Shown: piece by piece, positions 58,301 through 64,000 of the stretch
How positions within the stretch are numbered: position 1 is the stretch's first letter
How the letters are laid out: each line of letters begins with the position of its first letter
Assembly: GCF_019059575.1 (NCBI RefSeq)
Contig: NW_024881501.1
Coordinates: 1,798,001-1,862,000 of the forward strand
Direction: 5' to 3'
DNA from: Amphibalanus amphitrite
Taxonomy: Eukaryota; Arthropoda; Thecostraca; Balanomorpha; Balanidae
DNA length: 64,000 nt
Made by a program: the position numbers and the translations under genes
Notes under the pieces: model-generated
What the model was told of the DNA's origin: nothing
Seen by the model: only the letters and a program-made list of their open reading frames with translations
The model's database searches: none

Positions 58301-61300
58301 AGCTGGGGCTCCCGTCTCTCCTACCTGCCGTCGTCCACAGTCCAGGTGCTCTCGTCCCGTCGGATGGCGGCCGGTAGCGCGCCGCGCAGCACCGTCTGCT
58401 GGCCGGCCGACACGCTCAGCTCACTGGGCTCCAGCACCACGCGCACGCCGTCGGCGCAGCCCACCGGTGACGTCAGCTGAACGGTGACGTCATCGGCCGT
58501 CTGACTCCAGCGGTACAGCGGCTCTGTGGCGGACAGAACACGCCGTCAGAGCACACAGAACACGCCGTCAGAGCACACAGAGCACACAGAACACAGGGCG
58601 GCGGTCAGAGGCCGGCGGACAGAACACGCCGTCAGAGCACACAGAGCACACAGAGCACACAGAACACACAGAGCACACAGAGCACACAGAACACGCCGTC
58701 AGAGCACACAGAGCACAGGGCGGCGGTCAGAGGCCGGCGGAGCTGAACCGCGGCGGACAGAACACGCCGTCAGAGCACACAGAACACACCGTCAGAGCAC
58801 ACAGAACACGCCGTCAGAGCACACAGAACACGCCGTCAGAGCACACAGAGCACACAGAACACGCCGTCAGAGCACACAGAGCACACAGAGCACACAGAGC
58901 ACAGGGCGGCGGTCAGAGGCCGGCGGACAGAACACGCCGTCAGAGCACACAGAACACACAGAACACACAGAGCACACGGCGGCGGTCAGAGGCCGGCGGA
59001 CAGAACACGCCGTCAGAGCACACAGAGCACACAGAGCACACAGAGCACACAGAGCACAGGGCGGCGGTCAGAGGCCGGCGCAGTCCGAACCATCCGCCGC
59101 TGGGGACAGGGCGCCAGGGAGGTCGCAGCCGGGGAGGCCGGAGCCGGGGCACCAGGGATGCCCGCGGAGCAGGGAGACAGGGAGGCCGGAGCCGTCAGCC
59201 GGGGCTGCTGAAAAAACGAGTCACGTGGTCTCCCAAGGCGTGGTAACGCGCGGCAGAGAAATAAAGACGGTGTGGTAGAGAAGCTTGTAAAAGCTATTTA
59301 TAATTTATATACACTGTGGTAAAAGCTAAACATCATCCGGTACCGTCGGACACCGGACTGGTTTGTTACATAACTAAACACGGCGATACTCAGTGACCAA
59401 GGAGCGTGCTACGACTAAAAGCCACAAGAAATTAACCCGCGAGTTGCTGGGGGGGGGGAGGGGGGGGCGTTAAACGCCCCCACTTTTTTCGCCGCGCCAT
59501 AGCATAAAAACGGGCGCCAAATTTTGGGTACCTGTAGGGCATTGATTTAAGTTTATTGGGACAAAGTTTCAAAAAAATCGGTCCGAAAAATTTTGAGATA
59601 TCGAGGTTTTAGTGACGTCATGATTTCTGAGTTTTCGACCAAAAACGGCATATGTTCAAAAAATGATATAAAATCACAGAACAGACATACAGACATGCAG
59701 TAAACGCCATGAGACTGCCAATACCATGAACAATCAAATGGCTATCTTCGATTATTGATTATCGTTCCGCATTTTCCAAAATCTTGAACTGAATCTTGGC
59801 AATTTCTCGTGACTACTTCACGACCATGATACATGCATTTCTTAAATTGAACTTTTTGAGCCAAACACGTACACATATGATAAAATGAATGTCACCATCG
59901 TGTTCTACGCCCCAAATTACCCATAAAACATATGTCACGGGCTGCGAATATCAGTTTTGATTTTCGGGGATATGTGCCTACCCGGTTGACCTGACCTTGA
60001 CCCTGACCTATGCTTGACTGACCCCTACATGGAGCTGACACTCTTGTAGGCCCTATATGATGGATTGTGCACCGTTTTGACAGAGTTTATGACGAGAGGC
60101 GCCCATTGCGAGGTCCTGAAGTCCATGCTACTGAAAGCCCGATTTCAGGTGTTTGACCTGACCTTGACCCGACCTGTGACCTCACAATTCAACTTTAAAG
60201 TACTCATCTGAAGCGTCTCGTCACGTTCTTTCGTTTGCCGCCTCGTGCGTTTCGCTGCGCCTATTGGTTCTCGAGTTATCGGCTGGGGGCGTTTAATGCC
60301 CCCCCCCCCCCAGCAAACAGTGGGTGGCGAAATACCCCAGCAACTGCCGGGTTAACCCTCGCCCGTAAACGGTGTTTTGCCACCTTCGCCCATGCAGGGG
60401 GGGGGGGGGTTGGTGCGACCCCCCCCCTGGCGTTTGAAAACGGAGGGTCGTAGAGCTTAGCGGAAAAGACCAACGGATTGCTCTCGACGAGATCTCGCGA
60501 TTGGTGGTATATTTTTTGGTCCTAGGTCAACATTTGACCTACTTATGACCGGTCAAAGGTCAAATTTTCGGGAAAATCTAACTTTTTCAGATTTCCGCGC
60601 CGATTGCGGCAAAACGGTAAGAGATATCGACTTGAAACCTTCACTATCGTGATCCTTGATCAATTCTCTATCGTTTGGTGTGTATTTCGATGTCATAACT
60701 CTAAAAATGATGCGTTGGGAGCATCGGAAGTCTGCAAGGTCATTTGTGCATTGGGTCACGTCAGGCGTGTGACGTCACTGACCTGACCCTGACCCAAAAT
60801 GAACTACAAGAAACAACCGACGATGCCTGAAATGGATAGCAAATTCGAATTCAGGGCATCAAAATACCCCGAAAAGGCATACAAGTGCAAGAAGTCATTA
60901 CAGGTCAACCGAGGTCACTGACCTGACCTTGACCTTTAGTAACCTTGAAAAGGTCAACGGACATTGTGCCAATGTCAAATCAGCCAGTTATGATTCTAAA
61001 ACAATCCATCAGTGTGTCAGGTCAGTCGACATTTATACCAATGTGAAGCAATCTCCAATTTAGCGTAAATCTGGCCGGAGGTTGTTCCCTTTATGACGTC
61101 ATAACTCCATGACCTGACATGACCTTGACAAAAAAATACTAAAAGTTGCGCAAAGGATGCCTCATAGGGTACTGAAAATTTGAGCAAGCTATCTGAAACG
61201 GTTCGGCGTGTAGCTAAGAAAAAACCTCAGGGGGGGGGTTGCACCAACCCCCCCCCCCCCCCTACATGGGCGAGGGTTAATATCAAGCCCAGCTGTGACT

Positions 61301-63123
61301 TTAAAACAGGGTCTCTCCGTGCGGCGGTTGCAGCACCAGCCACTACAATAATCACAAAGTCCAGCAACTGGTTACATACAGTGCGGGTCACGCAATGCGC
61401 TCCAGTAAACAGCCGAGGCTCACCCTGTGGTTCCGTCTGGTTCCCGGCGCCGGACCCCGCGCCGGTGTCGGCAGCGGCAGCGGTAGGGGCGGCCGGTCTC
61501 TGCGAGTCGCGCACCAGCGCCGCCGGCCGGTCGGCAGCCACGCAGAGCGCGCCGCCGGACTGCTCCAGACACGAGTAGTGCACCGTGCCGGCGGTGGCCG
61601 CCTGCCGCAGCCGCGTCACGCGCCACCCACAGTCGGCGTCTGTCCGACAGAGGGGAGGGGGGGGGTAAGGGTACAGTAGCCACCCACAGTCGGCGTCTGT
61701 CCGACAGAGGGGGGGGGGGGGTTAAGGTACAGCCGCCGCCCACAGTCGGCGTCTGTCCAACCACGGGGAGGGGTGTTGGGTTCCTTCCCACAGTCGTCAC
61801 CCCTATTTTAGTCGTGCGAAGGTCAAACAATAAATGCACTTTATTTTAAATCTATCACTCAAAGCACTAACTGTCTGACAAGATAAAGAGAGTACCTACT
61901 CCTCTTTAATGTCTTGTTCACGGAGTTGTTAGTTGCGGACCGGGGCTGAGCCCGTCCGAACGGCCTGTCCTCTGGACGGGCTCAGCCACGGCGACTCTCT
62001 AGGGTGTCTGCCCAGACCAATGTCTCCCCCTAATTCCTATCATCCTTCCGGCTCTGCAATGGTCTTGTCAGACCGAAAGGGCCTAACCCCCAATAAACAC
62101 AACAAAAAAAAAAAAAAACAAAAAAGTTGTTAGTTGTGTTGGGGGTCGGTATCGGACCACGGTCCGCCTCTGCCGTCGGTGCCCGGTCCAGCGCCCACCT
62201 GCCGTCGGTGCCCGGTCCCCGCCCACCTGTCTCCAGGGTATCGGACCACGGTCCGCCTCTGCCGTCGGTGCCCGGTGCCCACCCACCTGTCTCCAGGGTA
62301 TCGGACCACGGCCCCTCTCTGCCGTCGGTGCCCAGTCCCCGCCCCCTCTGCCGTCGGTGCCCGGTCGCCGCCCACCTGTCTCCAGGGTCAGCCAGGTGAG
62401 CAGGTTGAGGAAGGTGGCCTCGGCGCCGCCGTCCGGCCGCCACTCGGGCACCGTCTCCTTCTCCACCACGTGCTCGGTGAGCGCGTGCAGCCGGCCGGCC
62501 GGGTCCAGTGCACAGTGGGCCAGCACGAACCCGGCGCCGGCCAGTGGCTCCAGGCGGGCCGCCACCTGACCGGAACGGGATCGCCGAGCACGGGTCAGAG
62601 ACGGGACAGGCGGGACTGGCGGGATCGCCAAACACGGGCACCGGCTACAGGGCAAGGACAGCGGACAACTGGACACAGCATACCTAGTGGCTGCAGCTAA
62701 CACAGTTTGCTTCCGAAACACAGACAGAATACCGGGCACTGCTCTAATTCACACATCATAAGAGCATCGGTAAAATGCCATAGAACGAGAGTAGCACATG
62801 AAAATCAGTAAATAAATTAACATCACGAAAGACGGCCACATCAACGCGTAAGTAGAGCTCGTGTTTGACAGCGGCAGCAGCGGGTGAGTTGAGCTGGCGT
62901 ATGACGGTGCTATCGCCGGCGGCCGTACCTGCCAGGGCTGGTGCTGCCGGCGGTCCCCGGTCTGTGCCACGTACAGCGAGCCGCGCCCGTCAGCGACCAG
63001 CGCCAGCCGCTCGGAGGCCAGGCAGAGCGAGGGGTGGGTGGGCGCGCCGGCAGCGTCCGCGGCGCCGCCGGACGGCAGCTGCAGCACCGCCGTGTCGCGC
63101 AGACGGGACGGCGCACCCGGCGA
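52191..63123 (-). CDS. NUDCD1: NUDCD1 orthologue, ten exons seen, 5' end outside window
   Basis: NudC domain-containing protein 1 is a conserved CS/p23-domain protein. NudC-family members act as co-factors of Hsp90-type chaperones, and human NUDCD1 is reported to bind COPI coat proteins. Ten exons join (63123-62929, 62565-62376, 61639-61424, 58523-58325, 57546-57411, 55252-55130, 54462-54341, 53949-53861, 53429-53317, 52337-52191) into 1,530 nt: 509 codons plus stop. All junctions have GT-AG ends and matching phases. Diagnostic blocks in family order are GSLYVAQTGDR, EPLYRWSQTADDVTVQL (CS domain start), RWAELLVGD, EVEECDDLPEHSAALYRMDG, FCIRHDVDGLVWQP, FGFVQASKQQRKFITCA, SYALVCETSRHVYIYHQP and QQVVSLEDQAPILGV. 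The family is about 580 residues long, so roughly 90 N-terminal residues lie upstream. Between exons 5 and 6 of this set the protein is shorter than the human one. A small exon could be missed there. Confidence 0.93.
52340..53060. repeat. CAGAGGGAAACACA tandem repeat in the last intron
   Basis: Imperfect copies of GTACACAGAGGGAAACACA(A)CA start right next to the exon J acceptor and run about 700 bp. Exon sequence is not included here. Confidence 0.85.
53317..53429 (-). CDS. NUDCD1: NUDCD1 exon I
   Basis: 113 nt, phase 1 to 0. Acceptor GCCCCCTCAG|AC, donor AGAGAG|GTGAGT. It encodes LSYALVCETSRHVYIYHQPS, then ...RNRKSGRRVRE, matching the family SYA-LCE--R-VFIY-QP block. A partial copy of the acceptor and first 18-20 exon bases lies upstream at about 53500-53530. 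Confidence 0.94.
53445..53535. repeat. Duplicated exon I start and GGGGCGGGACACGGGCC units
   Basis: CACCAGCGCGTACGAG of exon I recurs as GACCAGCGCGTACGAG at about 53500. Between the two are three GGGGCGGG(A/C)CAC(G/A)GG units. Confidence 0.7.
53861..53949 (-). CDS. NUDCD1: NUDCD1 exon H
   Basis: 89 nt, phase 2 to 1. The acceptor follows a C-run (CCCTCCCGCAG|G) and the donor is GCCACAG|GTGGG. It encodes YQCEHVGTLQAFGFVQASKQ and QRKFITCAT, matching the conserved ALGYVQASK block of the family. Confidence 0.94.
54341..54462 (-). CDS. NUDCD1: NUDCD1 exon G
   Basis: 122 nt, phase 0 to 2. Acceptor TTACACCAG|GTC, donor GATAACAG|GTCAG. It encodes VSLSGHQYLMTVRLSAAEPP, then AFCIRHDVDGLVWQPSCQDN, matching the family CFCLRHDVD-L-WQP signature. 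About 32 exon bases with the acceptor recur about 13 more times up to 55050. Confidence 0.94.
54480..55050 (-). repeat. Splice-junction minisatellite upstream of exon G
   Basis: About 13 copies of 39-52 bp containing GTCATCAGGTACTGGTGAC and GACCTGGTGTAACACAACAC (plus-strand sense). Each reproduces the exon G acceptor and up to 32 bases of exon G. Confidence 0.93.
55130..55252 (-). CDS. NUDCD1: NUDCD1 exon F
   Basis: 123 nt, phase 0 at both ends. Acceptor GTGTGTCTCCCAG|GAG, donor CACGAG|GTGAGC. It encodes EADPDRPGPVVGTEVEECDD, then LPEHSAALYRMDGETGAVTH, matching the family block EECD...LCRFDG. The acceptor with about 18 exon bases is repeated nine more times upstream. Confidence 0.93.
55253..55691 (-). 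repeat. Splice-junction minisatellite upstream of exon F, left block
   Basis: Six copies (plus the real exon edge) of a 58-66-bp unit, CACCGGTCCGGGTCCGCCTC followed by CTGGGAGACATACAGACGGG. Every unit holds a CCCAG acceptor and the first codons of exon F. Confidence 0.93.
55692..57027. mobile_element. 1.3-kb non-autonomous hAT element in a NUDCD1 intron
   Basis: The ends are CAGTGTCCTGA (11 bp perfect inverted repeat, then partly matching ATTTTCG blocks). The exact 8-bp duplication ATCACCGG lies at 55684-55691 and 57028-57035. The element is AT-rich, unlike its surroundings, with no transposase frame. It sits inside the exon F minisatellite. Confidence 0.87.
57028..57215 (-). repeat. Splice-junction minisatellite of exon F, right block
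   Basis: Three further copies of the 58-66-bp unit, continuing the array interrupted by the hAT element. Confidence 0.92.
57411..57546 (-). CDS. NUDCD1: NUDCD1 exon E, end of CS domain
   Basis: 136 nt, phase 2 to 0. Acceptor CCCTCCCCAG|G, donor AAGCCG|GTGAGG. It encodes LELVLAKVERGQRWAELLVG, the family's conserved W-PELV-GD closing strand, then a Thr/Asp-rich linker. A second acceptor with the first 19 or so exon bases lies upstream at about 57588-57606, but that copy does not lead into the full exon. Confidence 0.92.
57905..58324 (-). repeat. Splice-junction minisatellite downstream of exon D
   Basis: About ten copies of roughly 40 bp (CTACCTGCCGTCGTCCACGG, TCCAGGTGCTCTCGTCTCTC in plus sense). 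Each reproduces the end of exon D with its GT donor. A three-unit block of about 120 bp is itself repeated (57958-58077, 58078-58197). Confidence 0.93.
58325..58523 (-). CDS. NUDCD1: NUDCD1 exon D, start of CS domain
   Basis: 199 nt, phase 1 to 2. Acceptor CTGTCCGCCACAG|AG, donor GACGGCAG|GTAGG. It encodes EPLYRWSQTADDVTVQLTSP and ...RRDESTWTVDDG, the core strands of the CS/p23 fold. The last 30 or so coding bases with the donor are repeated about ten more times in the next intron. Confidence 0.95.
58524..59090. repeat. GGCGGACAGAACACGCCGTCAGAGC repeat upstream of exon D
   Basis: The unit CGGACAGAACACGCCGTCAG with variable numbers of AGCACACAG recurs about ten times. Blocks of GGCGGCGGTCAGAGGCCGGC are interspersed. 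It begins at the exon D acceptor but does not copy the exon. Confidence 0.88.
59091..59431. other. Intron DNA, nothing recognised
   Basis: Part of NUDCD1 intron C-D. Contains short GGGAGGCCGGAGCCG duplications near 59120-59195. Confidence 0.35.
59436..60351 (-). mobile_element. TTAA-flanked element, copy 7, inside NUDCD1
   Basis: TTAA lies at 59432-59435 and 60352-60355. The ends are CCCGCGAGTTGCTGGGG and, inverted, CCCGGCAGTTGCTGGGG. It is a near-identical inverted copy of 11854-12776. Non-coding. Confidence 0.82.
60356..61276. mobile_element. TTAA-flanked element, copy 8, abutting copy 7
   Basis: It begins directly at the TTAA (60352-60355) that ends copy 7 and finishes at TTAA 61277-61280. 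The ends are CCCTCGCCCGTAAACGG and, inverted, CCCTCGCCCATGTAGG. Hairpins GGGGTTGGTGCGACCCC and GGGGTTGCACCAACCCC lie inside the ends. AGGTCA motifs are frequent. Confidence 0.8.
61424..61639 (-). CDS. NUDCD1: NUDCD1 exon C
   Basis: 216 nt, phase 1 to 1. Acceptor CCCCTCTGTCGGACAG|AC, donor CCACAGG|GTGAGC. It encodes CGWRVTRLRQAATAGTVHYS... and an Ala/Ser/Gly-rich linker ending NQTEPQ, corresponding to the acidic linker before the CS domain. The acceptor and exon start are repeated at about 61680 and 61738. Confidence 0.9.
61640..61780 (-). repeat. Triplicated exon C acceptor
   Basis: CCCACAGTCGGCGTCTGTCC plus a GACAGAGGGG-run recurs at about 61626, 61683 and 61740. The first is the real exon edge. 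The second keeps the CAG acceptor; the third has lost it. Confidence 0.88.
61936..62125 (+). mobile_element. Retroposed insert with poly-A tail in NUDCD1 intron B-C
   Basis: An insert of about 190 bp ends CCCCCAATAAACACAAC followed by a 15-A tail. An 11-bp exact target duplication, GTTGTTAGTTG, flanks it (61925-61935, 62126-62136). This is the signature of LINE-type target-primed insertion. It may be a SINE or the 3' end of a 5'-truncated LINE. The family was not identified. Confidence 0.8.
62137..62375 (-). repeat. Splice-junction minisatellite downstream of exon B
   Basis: Units of GTCCGCCTCTGCCGTCGGTG and CCACCTGTCTCCAGGGTATC (plus sense). The CACCTGTCTCCAGGG part, which is the donor and end of exon B, is present at 62226, 62285 and the true edge. 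Confidence 0.9.
62376..62565 (-). CDS. NUDCD1: NUDCD1 exon B
   Basis: 190 nt, phase 0 to 1. Acceptor TTCCGGTCAG|GTG, donor GAGACAG|GTGGG. It encodes VAARLEPLAGAGFVLAHCAL... and ...FLNLLTWLTLET, aligned with the family segment that ends in LEWVTI. The last 12 exon bases and the donor are copied twice more in the following intron (about 62225-62240 and 62284-62300). Confidence 0.9.
62566..62928 (-). other. NUDCD1 intron A-B
   Basis: Contains one 42-bp tandem duplication next to the exon B acceptor (GGGATCGCC(G/A)A(G/A)CACGGG at 62577 and 62619). The rest is plain. Confidence 0.6.
62929..63123 (-). CDS. NUDCD1: NUDCD1 exon A (first seen)
   Basis: 195 nt, phase 0 at both ends. The acceptor is GTGCCGCCAG|TCG and the donor TGGCAG|GTACGG. 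It encodes ...RLRDTAVLQLPSGG... and ...ERLALVADGRGSLYVAQTGD, matching the family segment before the serine/glycine turn of the N-terminal half. The exact 5' edge is the least certain of the ten exons because the acceptor lacks a long pyrimidine tract. Confidence 0.82.
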
Positions 63124-63139
63124 CTGGCGGCACGGCCAG

Positions 63140-63900
63140 CGTGAGCTCCGGTCAGCGCCCGGCAGAGCGGGAACGGCAGTCAGTCAGCAGAGGGAATGGG
63201 AGTCAGTCAGCAGAGGGAATAGGAGTCAGACAGCAGAGGGAATAGGAGTCAGACAGCAGAGGGAATAGGAGTCAGTCAGCAGAGGGAATAGGAGTCAGAC
63301 AGAGGGAATAAGAGTCAGACAGCAGAGGGATTAGGAGTCAGACAGCAGAGGGAATAGGAGTCAGTCAGCAGAGGGAATAGGAGTTAGACAGCAGAGGGAA
63401 TAGGAGTCAGTCAGCAGAGGGAATAGGAGTCAGACAGCAGAGGGATTAGGAGTCAGACAGCAGAAGGAATAGGAGTCAGACAGCAGAGGGAATAGGAGTC
63501 AGTCAGCAGAGGGAATAGGAGTCAGACAGCAGAGGGAATAGGAGTCAGTCAGCAGAGGGAATAGGAGTCAGACAGCAGAGGGAATAGGAGTCAGTCAGCA
63601 GAGGGAATAGGAGTCAGTCAGCAGAGGGAATAGGAGTCAGTCAGCAGAGGGAATAGGAGTCAGTCAGCAGAGGGAATATGAGTCAGACAGCAGAGGGAAT
63701 AGGAGTCAGACAGCAGAGGGGATAGGAGTCAGACAGCAGAGGGGAAGAGCTGGAGTCAGCCACAGAGGGGACGGGAGTGAGTCAGCGGGGGGGGGGGGAT
63801 AGGAGTGAATCAGCAGGGGGGGGGCAGGAGTCAGTCAGCAGGGGGGACAGGAGTCAGTTAGCAGGGGGGGGGGGCAGGAGCCAGCCAGCAGAGGGACATA
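63140..63900. repeat. GTCAGNCAGCAGAGGGAATAGGA minisatellite upstream of exon A
   Basis: About 28 copies of a 22-24-bp unit, AGCAGAGGGAATAGGAGTCA plus GACA or GTCA variants. It begins just upstream of the exon A acceptor and turns into G-run-interrupted copies after 63760. Confidence 0.95.
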
Positions 63901-64000
63901 AGTTAGTGAGGAGAGCACCAACACTCAGAGGATGCTGAACAGTAACTCAGCAGAGCAAGATCAGGGGATCAGCAAGTGAAATGAACACAGGAACTCAGTA

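Noticed and set aside
57364-58487. Plus-strand frames of 337 and 370 codons
   Set aside because: They are antisense to NUDCD1 exons D and E and run through the donor-bearing minisatellite.
58526-59278. A 250-codon plus-strand frame
   Set aside because: It is a repeat artefact of the AGCACACAG units in NUDCD1 intron C-D.

Overview
The window is animal nuclear DNA. It has spliced genes with GT-AG introns, an LTR retrotransposon, many cut-and-paste DNA transposon remnants, very long CT microsatellites and dozens of minisatellites. The only conserved host gene I can prove is a minus-strand, multi-exon orthologue of NUDCD1 (NudC domain-containing protein 1). The mix of hAT, TTAA-flanked (piggyBac-like), TA-flanked and CACTA-like elements with GC-rich minisatellites fits an arthropod, perhaps a crustacean such as a barnacle. 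That assignment is an inference with low confidence.

Layout. 1-5,400: two intact TTAA-flanked elements (534-1526, 2813-3697), related AGGTCA-rich remnants and a small hAT MITE (4659-4813). 5,400-8,590: minisatellites, a GACA array and a 270-bp CT array. 8,591-18,684: a 10-kb CACTC-ended insertion that splits a 35-bp minisatellite. It contains a 5.3-kb CACTG-ended element, several TTAA elements, a palindromic hAT MITE and gene-like exon remnants. 20,036-22,403: a TA-flanked inverted-repeat element holding a 143-bp satellite with three TCAAGGTCA boxes per monomer. 22,500-30,400: GC-rich, repeat-rich DNA without a supported gene. 30,474-34,277 and 35,179-38,734: large non-autonomous elements, each carrying a minisatellite; the first also carries nested TTAA elements. 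39,880-45,200: a complete Ty3-type retrotransposon with identical 280-bp LTRs, a GTTAG target duplication and one intact 1,529-residue Gag-Pol frame. 46,000-51,311: minisatellites, a hAT MITE, a CT array, a TTAA element and a Tc1/mariner relic.

52,191-63,123 (minus strand): ten NUDCD1 coding exons, 509 codons plus stop. The N-terminal part lies beyond the right edge. The joined frame is open and phase-consistent through all nine junctions and follows the family end to end: N-terminal half, central CS/p23 domain, C-terminal repeats.

The most unusual observation concerns this gene. Nearly every intron contains a minisatellite next to a splice site. At seven junctions the repeat unit itself spans the exon-intron boundary, so pieces of exon with intact AG or GT sites are copied up to about 14 times into the intron. 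A hAT element has inserted into one of these arrays, and two TTAA elements sit back to back in another intron. A second theme is the density of AGGTCA-type nuclear-receptor half-sites carried by the TTAA elements and by the 143-bp satellite.
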